Assembly (NCBI GenBank): GCA_963773465.1
Contig: CAVZBF010000004.1
Location: forward strand, 558,001 to 622,000
Length of the DNA stretch: 64,000 bases
Reading direction: 5' to 3'
Source: VBAS01 sp963773465
Lineage (GTDB): Bacteria; Bacteroidota; Bacteroidia; Chitinophagales; Chitinophagaceae
Positions 1-10,651 of this stretch are shown here, piece after piece. Made by a program: the position numbers and the translations under genes. The notes under the pieces were generated by a model. The model was not told where the DNA came from and searched no databases. It saw nothing but the letters and a program-made list of their open reading frames with translations. The first letter of the stretch is position 1; the number at the start of each line of letters is the position of its first letter.

Positions 1-18
1 TCCCGATAGCTATCGGGA
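1..18. repeat. family E palindrome (CCCGATAGCTATCGGG core)
   Basis: Perfect 18-bp palindrome at the very start of the window, inside the ileS reading frame, where it encodes part of VPIAIG. The same core recurs at 23684-23701, 33745-33762 and, with one base changed, at 25749-25766 inside copA. Confidence 0.75.
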
Positions 19-3000
19 CTATTCCACTATTATTTTCGGTTAAAAATTCCAGTTTGTCTGCCAGAATTTCGGCGCAAATATAGTCTTTAAACTGAGCTAA
101 CGAATTTTTTAATCCATTCTCTGCCATTACTCCAACTTCTATCCTGTCAGTAAGGTCAAAACCGCTTTCCTTGCGGATCTTCTGGATCCTGTTTACAAAC
201 TCCCGGGCATTGCCTTCATGCTCCAGGTCTTTGGTGATCGTAACGTCTAAAGCCACCGTCAATTGGCCCTTACTTGCCACCAGCCAACCGGGAATATCCT
301 CGCTTGTTATCTCTGCGTCCGAAGCCTGTAATATTAAGTCTTCGCCATCAACTGACAAATTATATTGCCCATCTTTTTCCAGCTGACGTATTTGTTCCTG
401 GGTAAACTGGCTTAGCAATGCTGAAACCGCTTTCATCTTTGGGCCAAGCTTTTTGCCAAGCGCCACGAAGTTTGGTTTGATCTTTTTACTGATAAATGTA
501 TTATCCGGGTTTAAATACTCAATCTCTTTTACATTTACCTCAGCTTTTATCAAATCTTCCACTTTTTGCAATTGTTCCTTCATCGAAGCATTCAGAACAG
601 GGATCAATACTTTTTGAAGCGGCTGGCGAACTTTTATGTTCTGCTTTTTACGTAACGACAGGATCAATGAGGATGCATCTTGTGCCAGTTGCATTCTTTC
701 TTCAAGCGATGTATCGATCATTTTTTCATCGGCAACAGGAAAATCAACATGATGAATTGATTCAGCTTTAAAACGATTTGTGATCGCATTTAAATTACTA
801 AAAACAGCATCGCTAAAGAACGGAGAGATTGGTGCGATCAATCTTAATACGGTTTCCAGGCATTCATATAAAGTTTGATAAGCACAAACCTTATCATGCT
901 CATATTCACCTTTCCAAAAACGGCGACGGCAAAGACGAACATACCAGTTGCTCAAATGTTCATCTACAAAATCTTCAACCTCACGACCGGCTTGTGTTGG
1001 TTCATAGTCATCCATGAATTCGTTTACTTTCTTTACAACAGTATTCAATGAAGAAAGTATCCAGCGATCGATCTCGGGTCTTTCAGCAAGCGGAACATAT
1101 TTTTCTTTAAATGCAAATCCATCGACATTGGCATACAACGCAAAAAACTGGTAAGTGTTATAAAGAGTGCCGAAGAATTTACGTTGAACTTCTTTAATGC
1201 CATCCAGGTCAAACTTCATATTATCCCACGGAGATGCGTTGGTAACCAAATACCATCTTGTTGCATCAGCACCGAATGTTTCAATGGTTTTGAATGGATC
1301 TACAACATTGCCTAAACGCTTACTCATTTTATTGCCACTCTTATCCAGCACCAATCCGTTTGATACACATGTTTTATATGCAACAGAATCAAAAACCAAT
1401 GCGGCAATTGCATGAAGCGTATAGAACCATCCTCTTGTCTGGTCAACGCCTTCACAGATAAAATCAGCAGGGAAAACGGCCCCCTCCAAACCTCCCCCGG
1501 TGGGGGAGGCTTTAGAAGCCTCATGATATTTGAAGAAATTTTCAGCAGACAATGGACCAAATTGATTTGAAGTTGTATCAGGTAAACCCCATTGCGCATA
1601 AGGCATGGCGCCGCTGTCGAACCAGACATCAATAAGATCGGGTACACGTCTCATCGGTCTACCTTTAGAGTCGGCTAAAGTCAAATAGTCTACATCTGGT
1701 TTATGCAAATCAAAAAAATCATGAGCTCCTTCCTCTGGCAATAAATCCTGATCGCTGCTTGTTGCATATTCAATGGAAGGGTCAATATCAGAATTTTTTA
1801 CTTTAAATTTTTTAGGTTCTTTTATAGGATTTATCAGCAACCCTATACCTAACTCTATCGCCTTATCAATTTCATTTGACAATTCCGCTATAGACCCTAT
1901 ACACTTTTCTTCTCCACCATCTTTTTTATCTAAACAAGAAAATGTGCCATCTGCATTTTGGATCATAGTTTTCCAAACAGGTAATGGAGTGCCCCAAAAT
2001 CTTGAACGGCTTAAATTCCAGTCAACCATATTTTCGAGCCAATTACCAAATCTTCCTTCACCAGTTGACTTCGGTTTCCAATTAATGGTGTTATTCAATT
2101 CAACCATTCTATCCTTGATCGCTGTCGTTTTTATAAACCACGCATCAAGCGGATAATAAAGAACTGGTTTATCAGTACGCCAGCAATGCGGATAACTGTG
2201 TTCGTATTTCTCAACTTTAAAAGCCTTGTTCTCTTTTTTTAATTTAACAGCGATATCAACATTTACATCAACATAATCTTTTTGATCCTTATAATTCTTA
2301 ACATAACGATTGCTGAACTCACCAAGCCCATCAACAAATTTTCCCTGGCGATCAACCATAGTGAGAATGCCAATATTATATTTCTTTCCGATCTTAAAGT
2401 CATCTGCTCCAAAAGCGGGAGCAGTATGCACGATACCGGTACCATCTTCTGTTGTTACGAAATCGCCAACTAAAACTCTGAATGGTTTTGCACCGGGGGT
2501 TATTTCTTCAATTGCTTTTAATGAGTTGGCTTCGTAAGGTAACAATTGTTCATATTCACACCCTTCAATTACGCTTCCTTTAAATGGAGCTATTATTTCA
2601 TAAGGAAGAAATTTTTTGAATAGTCGATCTTGAATTATTCTAGTCCTCTCATCTACACCTGCAAATAAGTATTTATCAGAATCCTTATCCATCCAATTTG
2701 AAACAATCTTAAACACATCCTCGTTTTCTTTTACGATTTCAGCCCTCCAAGATCCCTCCGGAGATTGAAAATATTTATTCAATAATGCTTGTGCTAAGAT
2801 TATACAGCAAGGCTTAGCTGTGTAAGGATTAAATGTTTTTACCAATACATAATCAATATTGCCACCTACTGTTAATCCAAGATTCGAAGGGAGTGTCCAT
2901 GGAGTTGTCGTCCATGCAAGAAAAAAAATATCATCTGATTTTGCAATATCGAACAAAAACTCACTTTTCGCATTTCGAACAGCTTTAAACATTGCTATTA

Positions 3001-3629
3001 CTGAAGTATCCTTTACATCTTTATAAGTTCCGGGCTGATTTAATTCATGTGAACTTAAACCTGTTCCCGCAGCAGGTGAATAAGGTTGAATACTTACACT
3101 CTCATACAACAATCCTTTTTTATACAACTCGCTGAGCAACCACCAAACCGTTTCGATATACTCATTCTTATATGTAATGTATGGATCATTCAAGTCAACC
3201 CAATAGCCCATCTTGCGGGTTATATCATCCCATTTATCTTTATAACGAAGAACTGCTTCACGGCATTTCTTGTTATAATCTTCAACAGAAATTTTTTTAC
3301 CGATATCTTCTTTTGTGATCCCTAATTCTTTTTCAACACCCAATTCAATTGGCAATCCATGTGTGTCCCATCCACCTTTTCTTTTTACCTGGAAACCTTT
3401 CATTGTTTTATAGCGGCAAACAAGATCTTTCAGCGTCCTTGAAATAACATGATGGATCCCGGGCATACCATTAGCGCTGGGCGGGCCTTCATAAAAAACA
3501 AACGGTGTGGCGCCTTCACGAAGGCTCACACTTTTTTCAAATGCCTGTTTCTCTGCCCACCTGGCCAGTATTTCCTGCTCAATCGATGGTAAATTCAGTT
3601 GCTGATATTCCCTGTATTTCTGACTCATA
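1..3629 (-). CDS. ileS: isoleucyl-tRNA synthetase, 3' end outside window
   Basis: Class Ia synthetase that charges tRNA(Ile) in the cytoplasm. The frame is open from an ATG at 3629 to the window edge, giving about 1209 residues without a stop. The HIGH-type motif appears as SANGMPGIHH at residues 51-60, the form usual in the longer, eukaryote-like IleRS class found in Bacteroidota. The KMSKR loop is near residue 766 (around base 1330). WDTHGLP and GVDQTRGWFYTLH are also clear. The catalytic and anticodon regions are complete. Odd feature: a palindromic repeat (1479-1522) is read in frame just before FPADFICEGVDQTRG and adds about 16 Pro/Gly-rich residues. A second palindrome sits at bases 1-18 in the C-terminal region. 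No frameshift is seen over 3.6 kb, so the gene looks functional despite both insertions. Confidence 0.96.
1479..1522 (-). repeat. family B palindromic repeat translated in ileS
   Basis: C/G-rich inverted repeat: a CCTCCCCC arm and a GGGGGAGG arm around a 2-base loop, with a flanking CCCCCTCCAAA and a GAAGCCTC tail. It keeps the ileS frame and encodes a stretch ending ASPTGGGLEG. Conserved IleRS sequence resumes directly after it, which argues that it is a later insertion. Close copies are at 24391-24435 and 59242-59280. Confidence 0.8.
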
Positions 3630-3684
3630 TTCCCTTACTAAAAAGTCTGCGAAGTTAAGCAAACACCGCTTGACTTCCGCTAAA

Positions 3685-3709
3685 AAGCCGCCTCAATTTG
3701 AGACGGCTT
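3685..3709 (-). terminator. hairpin terminator after hmuY
   Basis: Inverted repeat with arms AAGCCG-CTCAA and TTGAG-CGGCTT, each with one bulged or mismatched base. On the minus strand it is followed by TTTTTAGC. It lies between the hmuY stop and the ileS start, so it should end the hmu transcript. Confidence 0.7.
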
Positions 3710-3732
3710 AAGTTTATTTGTATCTATCGATC

Positions 3733-4374
3733 TTAGAATTTCTTTGTTCCGTCAGATTGAAAAGAATAACGGAATGTGTAATAACGTTGCTTTGTCAGCT
3801 TATCATTATCGGACGCAGTAGCATCCGGAGTAACTCCACCTTTATAATAGTTCTGAATTTCAACTTTTGCATATTTCCCCGACGCTGTACGAATCACCAA
3901 TATTCTACCGGGAATTGGTGTTATAAGATTTGTCGCTCCATTATAACTATACCAGCCATTGCCACTGCCGCTTTTGATAGCATAGGAAGTCGGCGCATTG
4001 TCTGTGCGGAAAGTTGAATCGGCAGATATTTGTGCCAGGTCACTAAATGTGCCTGTATATATAAATGCACCACCGGCGCCAGGACCACTATTACCTCCGT
4101 TGGTAATAATTGTAGTACCGCGGAAGCCGATATCCCATTTAGTTGTTGCCGAATCTGTGTTAGCAATTATTGCGTTGCTCTCCAAACTATATAAAGTGTA
4201 TTTACCGGAACCATAGGGTTGACCGGTTGAAGAAATACCAACGATAGTATCGGCCTGTAAACTGCTTACCGTTTTTGTTTGTACGGTTACCGGTGCAGCC
4301 ACTTCGTCTTTATCGCATGATGTAAGAAAAAATCCCGCCGTGATAACTGTTAATGCAATCAAATTTGTTTTCAT
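3733..4374 (-). CDS. hmuY: HmuY-family haem-binding lipoprotein
   Basis: 213 residues. The signal peptide ends in a lipobox with Cys20 (FLTSC), so the mature protein should be a lipid-anchored outer-membrane or surface protein. The body matches the HmuY pattern: WDIGFRGTTI near residue 80, a Gly-rich loop, IPGRILVIRTASGKYAKVEIQ, then YYKGG and a terminal YYTFRYSFQ strand. In Porphyromonas HmuY captures haem and hands it to the receptor HmuR. Here the gene lies directly downstream of a TonB-dependent receptor on the same strand, separated by 81 bp that contain a family A palindrome. Transport of haem by this pair is inferred from family and context. Another metalloporphyrin is possible. Confidence 0.9.
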   Translation of the reverse strand: MKTNLIALTVITAGFFLTSCDKDEVAAPVTVQTKTVSSLQADTIVGISSTGQPYGSGKYTLYSLESNAIIANTDSATTKWDIGFRGTTIITNGGNSGPGAGGAFIYTGTFSDLAQISADSTFRTDNAPTSYAIKSGSGNGWYSYNGATNLITPIPGRILVIRTASGKYAKVEIQNYYKGGVTPDATASDNDKLTKQRYYTFRYSFQSDGTKKF

Positions 4375-4408
4375 CTTAATTATTGTTTTTGTTTTTTATG
4401 AAAATTGA

Positions 4409-4443
4409 ACCTCACCCCAACCCCTCTCCAAAGGAGAGGGGCT
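4409..4443. repeat. family A palindrome, intergenic in the hmu operon
   Basis: Begins CTCACCCCAA, followed by the palindrome CCCCTCTCC-AAA-GGAGAGGGG; an outer CTCACC/GGTGAG pair adds to the fold. It lies between the receptor gene and hmuY and could act as an RNA processing or attenuation hairpin in the shared transcript. The same family is found in leuS, recQ and at both ends of the DUF559 element. Confidence 0.8.
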
Positions 4444-4455
4444 CAGGTGAGTCTT

Positions 4456-6582
4456 TTATTCTGTGTTTGTTTTCTTATTTAAATTCATAGCCAATGACAG
4501 ATAGGGTTGAATACCCGGCTGACCCGGAAGGTTGATCTCATCTTTATAATTGAAGAGATTGTCAACACCGGCCTGTATACGAAATGCATTGATAGTTTTT
4601 GCTGCATTTATATTAAACAACGCAGATCCGTTTGCAAATTCATCTGCACGATTAATGATACCGTTTCCATCTTTATCATAGGTACCCCAGCGGCTTTTGT
4701 AAATAACTCTCAGCGATGCCGACCAGCCTTTCTTTTCATTCTCGTAAAAGAGTTTTGCATTCGCCATATGTTTCGATCTGTTTGGCAAACCTGCATAATC
4801 ACTTTTTGAAACACGGTATGCCTCGCCGGTTTCAAGATCACGGGCAAAAACATTTCCTTCTTTTATTCTTTTACTATCTGCTTTATCGGCTGTCATTAAA
4901 AATTGATAGCCTCCTTGCAACTGAAACTTGTTACATAATTTATAAGTAGAATTGAATTCTGCTCCCTGTGTCCAGGCTTCCTTCACATTAAAATAACTAT
5001 AAACAGGCGCACCATTGCTGCGAAATGCGATGATGTCAACCTGTATTAAATTATCAATATCGTTTCTGAAAAAGTTTAGGTTGAAATTCATTTTATCATT
5101 GACATCATAATGAAGACCTGCGTTGAATCCTTTTGAAATTTCCGGTTTAAGCAATGCAAGCTGATTTGCCTTTGGCAATATATCTGAAAGAATGCCTTGC
5201 TGTTTTTGTGCTTCCAGTTCTGAAATCGTGATCTCATTGGCACCATATACAACATAGCCGCCGGCTGCAGTATTTAAAAAATTTAAAAAAAGTTGTCTGA
5301 AATCCGGCGCTTTGAAACCTGCACCATAAGACGCATTGATGCGCAGCTTATCATTTATTTTATAAAGACCGGCGAGTTTGGGACTCAATCGCGATTGATA
5401 AGCTGTATTATCATCAAAACGTAAACCGCCGATGAAAATAAATTTTTCTCCGGCTCTCCATTCATCCTGGATAAATGCATAGCGGATATCATTGGAACGT
5501 TTGCCGGCATAGCGGCTCGTATTCAGTTTTTCAGCAACAATGCCGGCACCAACACTTACAAAATTCTTTGCCGGCAGATTTATGTCAGTTTGATTTTCTG
5601 CCCGGTAAAAATCCTGTTGAAAAAAATCATAGTAATAAGGGGATTTATCAGCATCTTCCAATAATGTTTGTTCATATTGATAGCGGCTGAAATAGAAACG
5701 CAATGATGAACGAAGATTATTATTGAACTGCTGAGTGATAACGGGATTCAGATTCATATCCTTTACACGACCATTTCCTGTAATTGCTATTGCAGAACCG
5801 GTTCCGATATCCTGGGTTAAAAAATAATTTTCCTGTTTTTCCTTATAGTACCTGCCGGAGATGCTGATCTTAGTTTTTTCAGCAGGATAAAAATTAAACC
5901 TTGCCTGCGTTGTATAACTTCCAAATGGATCAACTGTTTTACCGGGAGCAGTTTTATCCAGGTCAAAACCATCAGAACTATTCCTGTTACCAAATAATTG
6001 CAAACCCCATTTTTGTCTTTTCATTGCTGCTGCAAGATTTGCATCGGTTGAATTAAATCTTCCATAACGAAAGGAAGCATCAAGTTTATTCAATTGCGCC
6101 TGTTCGGTAATAATATTCACTACACCACCCATTGCTTCACTGCCATATAAGCTTGAAGACGGCCCTTTTACTATTTCGATCTTTTTAATATTGCCAACCG
6201 CTAATCTTGAAAGATCGATGACGCCACCTTGTCTTCCAATGACAGGTTCTCCATCAAGTAGAATCAATGTATAGTCAGGAGAAAGTCCCTGAAGTTGTAT
6301 GCCATTACCAAAAACACCACCACCTGCTGAAGTGGTAGCACCGCCGCTTGTAATATATAAACCAGTTTGTTCAGCAAGAATATCATTTAATCTTACAGAA
6401 CCGCTTTGTGTAATTGCTTTTCGCGAGATGATCTGAACAGGCACTGCAACATTGCTGAGTTTTCTTTCCGTTCTTGTTGCTGTAACTACTAACTCAGTTA
6501 AAGTTTTTGAGAACAAAGTATCTTCTTGTGAAAAAGCAGGGATCGCAAATAAAATAAGCAGTTTGGAAATGATCTGTTTCAT
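4456..6582 (-). CDS. TonB-dependent receptor, HmuR-like
   Basis: About 708 residues from the ATG at 6582 (MKQIISKLLILF), which starts a clean signal peptide ending at AFSQ. An in-frame ATG 21 bases upstream is less likely because it precedes the signal peptide. The plug domain has TELVVTATRTERKLSNVAVPVQII, then IEIVKGPSSSLYGSEAMGGVVNIIT. The 22-strand barrel follows and ends with a typical aromatic terminal strand (PYLSLAMNLN). It is an outer-membrane active transporter driven by TonB-ExbBD. The downstream HmuY points to haem as substrate. There is no CarboxypepD-like N-terminal domain, which fits the HmuR/BtuB branch better than the SusC branch. Confidence 0.88.
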   Translation of the reverse strand: MKQIISKLLILFAIPAFSQEDTLFSKTLTELVVTATRTERKLSNVAVPVQIISRKAITQSGSVRLNDILAEQTGLYITSGGATTSAGGGVFGNGIQLQGLSPDYTLILLDGEPVIGRQGGVIDLSRLAVGNIKKIEIVKGPSSSLYGSEAMGGVVNIITEQAQLNKLDASFRYGRFNSTDANLAAAMKRQKWGLQLFGNRNSSDGFDLDKTAPGKTVDPFGSYTTQARFNFYPAEKTKISISGRYYKEKQENYFLTQDIGTGSAIAITGNGRVKDMNLNPVITQQFNNNLRSSLRFYFSRYQYEQTLLEDADKSPYYYDFFQQDFYRAENQTDINLPAKNFVSVGAGIVAEKLNTSRYAGKRSNDIRYAFIQDEWRAGEKFIFIGGLRFDDNTAYQSRLSPKLAGLYKINDKLRINASYGAGFKAPDFRQLFLNFLNTAAGGYVVYGANEITISELEAQKQQGILSDILPKANQLALLKPEISKGFNAGLHYDVNDKMNFNLNFFRNDIDNLIQVDIIAFRSNGAPVYSYFNVKEAWTQGAEFNSTYKLCNKFQLQGGYQFLMTADKADSKRIKEGNVFARDLETGEAYRVSKSDYAGLPNRSKHMANAKLFYENEKKGWSASLRVIYKSRWGTYDKDGNGIINRADEFANGSALFNINAAKTINAFRIQAGVDNLFNYKDEINLPGQPGIQPYLSLAMNLNKKTNTE

Positions 6583-6812
6583 GTAATTCGTATTCGGACA
6601 CAAAGATTGACTCGCAAAAAATTTTATTCATCACAAGAATGTCATGAAACAATGATGAATTTTTCTTTTACAAAAAAATGACAGCGTTTTGATAATGAAT
6701 CATGTTGCTATATGAGTAAGATCATGTAACATAAAAAATATTTTTTTGAATAGACCCTTTAAACAATGATGAGGAAATTTTTCCCGGATAAATTTCATGA
6801 TAGACCAAAAAC

Positions 6813-6842
6813 AAATATTCCGGTACTAAGACCGGAATATTT
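6813..6842. terminator. bidirectional hairpin terminator
   Basis: Perfect 12-bp arms AAATATTCCGGT and ACCGGAATATTT around a 6-base loop. On the minus strand it is 18 bp beyond the FecA-like receptor stop and is followed by GTTTTTGG. It separates that gene from the hmu operon. Confidence 0.8.
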
Positions 6843-6860
6843 TTGTTTAAAGTCGAGTAA

Positions 6861-9073
6861 TTAGAGTTTGGCTCCCACACTTATAAAGAATGTTCTCCCA
6901 TCTCCCGGCAAAGCACCCGGACCAGGATAACCACCGGCACGACGGGAGAAATATCTTTCATCAAATACATTATTGATCCCTGCTTTTATATTCAATCCTT
7001 TTGAAAATTTATAAGTGGCTGTAAGATCCGAAATGGTATAAGATGGGATCAATCCATTATTTCCATTTGCAGTTGGAAAAACTGTGTTATTCGCATCACT
7101 GAATGTTTCTCCCACATGACTAACTTGTGCCGTTAACAAAAATCCTTTATAACCTGCAGAGATACCGCCGCGAAAAATATGTTCAGGTGCATTCTCCACT
7201 TTTTTTCCTTTTGTATTTGCATCTTTATGATCGCCGCTGTACCGTGCATGTGTGTATCCATAAGAGCCAAAAATTAAAAGGTCGGTGGTTTTGTTTTTTG
7301 TAAATGCACGAACAGGATTGAATTCAACATAGCTTTCAATGCCTTTGCTTGTACTGCTGCCGACATTTGTAATTAACCGGTAAGATGGAGTTCCTGAAAC
7401 AGTAATTGTTCCGATACGATTGTTGTATTGCAAATAATAACCACTAACATCAAAATTTAAAAAATCTTTTACTTTACCGCGATAGCCAAGATCAATATTG
7501 TAACCTTTTGCATCTTCAAGGTCAGGATCAACTACATCAGTTGTTGGAGGTGCCTGTAAGTTGGCAAACTGGATTGGCCTGTACGCCTGTGTTATGTTTC
7601 CATAAAACTCAGTTGATTTGGTAACATGAAATTCTGCACCTACACCGGCAAGTAAAAAGCTTCTGCTGCGTTTAATATTTTGCAAAATAATTTCTGCACC
7701 GGCAGAAGTATAACCATTACGGCCCGAAGCTTCGCCCTGCAACCATTCATAACGAATACCGGGAATAACGATGAATTTTTCTGAGATACGGAAAATATTT
7801 TCAATAAATGCTGCTGTATTATTAGAAACAAATTCAACATCTCTTGGATAATTACCAATCACCGTCATATCATAATCTGTTCCTGTTGTTCCTTTACCAT
7901 CAGCCTGACGATGAGTTGTACCTGTATATAAACGAATGCCGCCTGACAACGTATTATTCATTTTACCCAAATGATAATCGGTGATGATACGGCTTTCCAG
8001 GCCATAATTTCTGTATTGATCAATATTCAAAACCCGATTGTTATATTCTCCTGTGGATGGATTGATACTGTCTTTTAGAAGTAATTGATTGGAGATAACC
8101 TGACACTGTTGCGGTCGCCGATAGTGGCAAATAATTTTGTATTCCATCTTGCATTTTCATTGAACTTATAATTTGCGATCAATGCAGGCGTTGTCCATGT
8201 AATATCAAACCAATTGCGGCTGCGAAAACTTTGTTGTGCATCCTGTTCAATTTGAGTATCTGTTAACCCACCTGCTTGCTGGCTGCGAATATGTGAACGC
8301 ATCACTTCAGCAGATAATGAAAATTTTGAAGTGAAATAATAAGTAAAAGTTCCAAAACCCGAGTTGGTAAAATAGCGGCTGTTATTTCTCCATCCATCCC
8401 CATTGCGATGATCGAAGAAAGTATAGTAATGAAACTTTTTTGTTTTGCCGCCAATCGCATTGTAAGAATTAAACAATGCGTTGCTGCCGATCGTCTGTTG
8501 GGTTTCAAATTCAAATGGCTTGTTGATCTCACTTCCGTTTCTTAAAATATAATTTACCATGCCGCCAAACTGCGGACCATATTGTAATGACCCTTGCCCT
8601 CTTACAATCTCAATTCTTTGCACAGCCTGCAATTGCGGATTATAATATGCTTCAGGATAACCAAACGGATCGGCAGCAATATCATAGCCGTTTTGCCGAA
8701 CATTAAATTCCCAACTGCGGTTAGGGCTTAATCCCCTTGCAGCAATACCAATTTGAATTCCGCTGGGATCACTTTCCCACACATGAATGCCCGGAACTTT
8801 TGCAAGCACCTGGCGCATTGTATTGGTAACAATGTTTCCCTGCACATTATCCAAAACTATCAATGCATTTTTTTTCCCGGCATAAATTGAAGTACCTACT
8901 ACTTCGGGCAATTGCTGGTAATCACTTTTACTAAAACGGCCAACTACTGTTATATCGGGTAAATATTTGTGAACCGGTTTTGCAGAATCATCATGAAATA
9001 TTTTTTTTTCCTGCGCTGACACTATTAATTGTGAACTAACTCCTAAAACAATCACGAACAATTTTCTAAGCAT
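6861..9073 (-). CDS. TonB-dependent receptor, FecA-like, one frameshift
   Basis: Outer-membrane receptor of about 737 residues, read in two frames that join near 8110. The first part (from ATG 9073) has a signal peptide ending at VSAQ, then a plug with LPDITVVGRFSKSDYQQLPEVVG, VPGIHVWESDPSGIQIGIAARG and IEIVRGQGSLQYGPQFGGMVNYI. Its wording is close to ferric-dicitrate receptors (FecA), though the ligand cannot be read from sequence. The second part carries the rest of the barrel and ends FFISVGAKL. The two frames overlap at 8075-8147 and the break falls after GDRNSV, where a small indel would rejoin them, so I treat it as one gene. No FecR/FecI pair is adjacent. Confidence 0.85.
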
Positions 9074-9539
9074 GATAAATGGTTTTGCGCAAAGATGTTG
9101 ACTAGAAAACTCTGTTCATTTACGGAAACGGAAAATCGGCTTACGCAAAATGGAAAACAAATTTTACATTCACACGACAATTTTTGTTTAGCCGGGTTTA
9201 TCTGTGTCTTCAGTGTTTTTTGTGCAACGAGACAGGATATCATGAGTATTCATTATAAAATCTATGACAGCTCCTCTTACTTTTTACTTTCCGTTTCCAA
9301 CCTATCATCAAGCAAATAGTTCTCTTAAGCGGTTCGGCTTTCATCCACACCGTTCAAACTTTACCCTTTCCCGCATTTTAATCATTCTGTCATTCAGTGA
9401 TTGTGAATGCTTCCGGTTTTTTACCACCAAAGGCTCAAAAAGAAGCGCGGCAATTGCATGCTGCTCTTATTAGAATAACCGCGGGCAAATGAAAATTTGA
9501 TCATTATTCTGAACACTGAATGTTTCCTACATTCGGTTT
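9074..9539. other. 466-bp intergenic region with a ChaN-gene relic
   Basis: No convincing gene. Bases 9130-9270 resemble the promoter and first codons of the ChaN-like gene at 15356-15494. Two blocks match: one starting TTACGCAAA and ending ATTTTACATTCA (about 9135-9166), and one reading ATGAGTATTCATTATAAAAT (about 9243). The signal-peptide segment between them has diverged and contains an early stop. This appears to be a decayed partial duplicate. I see nothing clear in 9280-9539 except the leader of the cyanophycinase gene. Confidence 0.6.
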
Positions 9540-10400
9540 ATGAAGTATTTTAAACTTTTACTGATTGTAAGCCTGCTGACATCCTCTCCCGCATTGCATG
9601 CCCAACGAGGAACAACAATGCCGAGGGGTAAATTATTTATCATCGGTGGGGGCGACAGACCTGCTTCTTTAATGAAAGCATTAGTAGCTGCATCAGCGCT
9701 GAAACAGGAAGATTATGTTGTGGTATTGCCAATGTCCAGCGCAAGCCCGGATACTGCCTATTATTATTTTAAAGCTGACCTGGAGACGGTTTGCACAAAT
9801 ACCATTGTTAATTTCAACTTCACCGGCAAAAAAGTGAATGATAAAAACTGGCTGGATTCACTGATAAAAGCAAAACTGATTTTCATAACCGGAGGAGACC
9901 AGGATCGGTTTATGAAAACAGTATTAAATACACCGGTATATAAAGCCATTCATACTGCATACCAAAACGGAGCTACTATTGCCGGTACCAGCGCGGGTGC
10001 TGCGCTAATGAGTCAGCACATGATAACCGGAAATGAACTGACCGATACCACTTATCGTGCGACTTTCAGAAAAGTAGTGGATGGTAATATCGAAATTAAA
10101 CCCGGGCTTGGGTTGCTTAATACAGCAGTCATTGATCAGCATTTTATTGTAAGAAGCAGGTATAACAGACTCTTGTCAGCCCTGGCGAAGTTTCCCACTC
10201 TTACCTGTATTGGTATTGATGAAGAAACAGCGATTATCGTTCAGGGAAATAATGTGGAAGTTGCAGGACTAAGGCAGGTAGTTGTAATGAGGAAGCCTGA
10301 GCAATTAGTAATAACAGCCGGCGGACTGATAAAGCTGAAAGAGATGCAGTTCAGCATTTATACCAATGGAGATCGGTTTAGAATTGATTCTGCCAGGTGA
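9540..10400 (+). CDS. secreted cyanophycinase-like S51 peptidase
   Basis: 286 residues with a signal peptide (cleavage after LHAQ, about residue 21), so it acts in the periplasm or outside. Family S51 features are visible: LFIIGGGDRP at the start of the Rossmann-like core, FITGGDQDRFM, the nucleophile elbow GTSAGAALMS holding the catalytic Ser, and DQHFIVRSRYNRLL with the conserved His and Arg. Cyanophycinases cut the beta-Asp-Arg polymer cyanophycin to dipeptides; related S51 enzymes are alpha-aspartyl dipeptidases. The length suits a single catalytic domain. It converges on a SusD/SusC pair, which could import the product, but that link is inference from position only. Confidence 0.88.
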   Translation: MKYFKLLLIVSLLTSSPALHAQRGTTMPRGKLFIIGGGDRPASLMKALVAASALKQEDYVVVLPMSSASPDTAYYYFKADLETVCTNTIVNFNFTGKKVNDKNWLDSLIKAKLIFITGGDQDRFMKTVLNTPVYKAIHTAYQNGATIAGTSAGAALMSQHMITGNELTDTTYRATFRKVVDGNIEIKPGLGLLNTAVIDQHFIVRSRYNRLLSALAKFPTLTCIGIDEETAIIVQGNNVEVAGLRQVVVMRKPEQLVITAGGLIKLKEMQFSIYTNGDRFRIDSAR

Positions 10401-10595
10401 AGCAGAGAATTAATTTGAATAGTGATTGATATGAATTTGTTGGTAGGCTTCACACAAAGCAACGTCTCATAACAATTGATCAGCCGGAGGCAATAACAAT
10501 CACACCCTGTATTTCGCAGGCTTCCAGCAGTACACTAACTACCACCTGACTGAATTCCGCTTTTTAATCAGCACGAAGAAAAAATAAAATTATAA

Positions 10596-10637
10596 AGAGA
10601 AGATCCACTTAAAACCAAGCGGGTCTTCTCTTTGATA
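10596..10637. terminator. bidirectional terminator between cyanophycinase and susD
   Basis: Inverted arms AGAGAAGATCC and GG(G)TCTTCTCT around a loop of about 15 bases. On the minus strand the hairpin is followed by TTATAATTTTATTTTTTC, a fair U-rich tail for the SusD transcript. On the plus strand the tail is weaker. Confidence 0.65.
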
Positions 10638-10651
10638 TCTAATTTAGTGAA

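Noticed and set aside
1773..2156. Open frame on the plus strand across ileS
   Set aside because: It lies opposite a continuous, highly conserved ileS frame; the translated product has no recognisable features.
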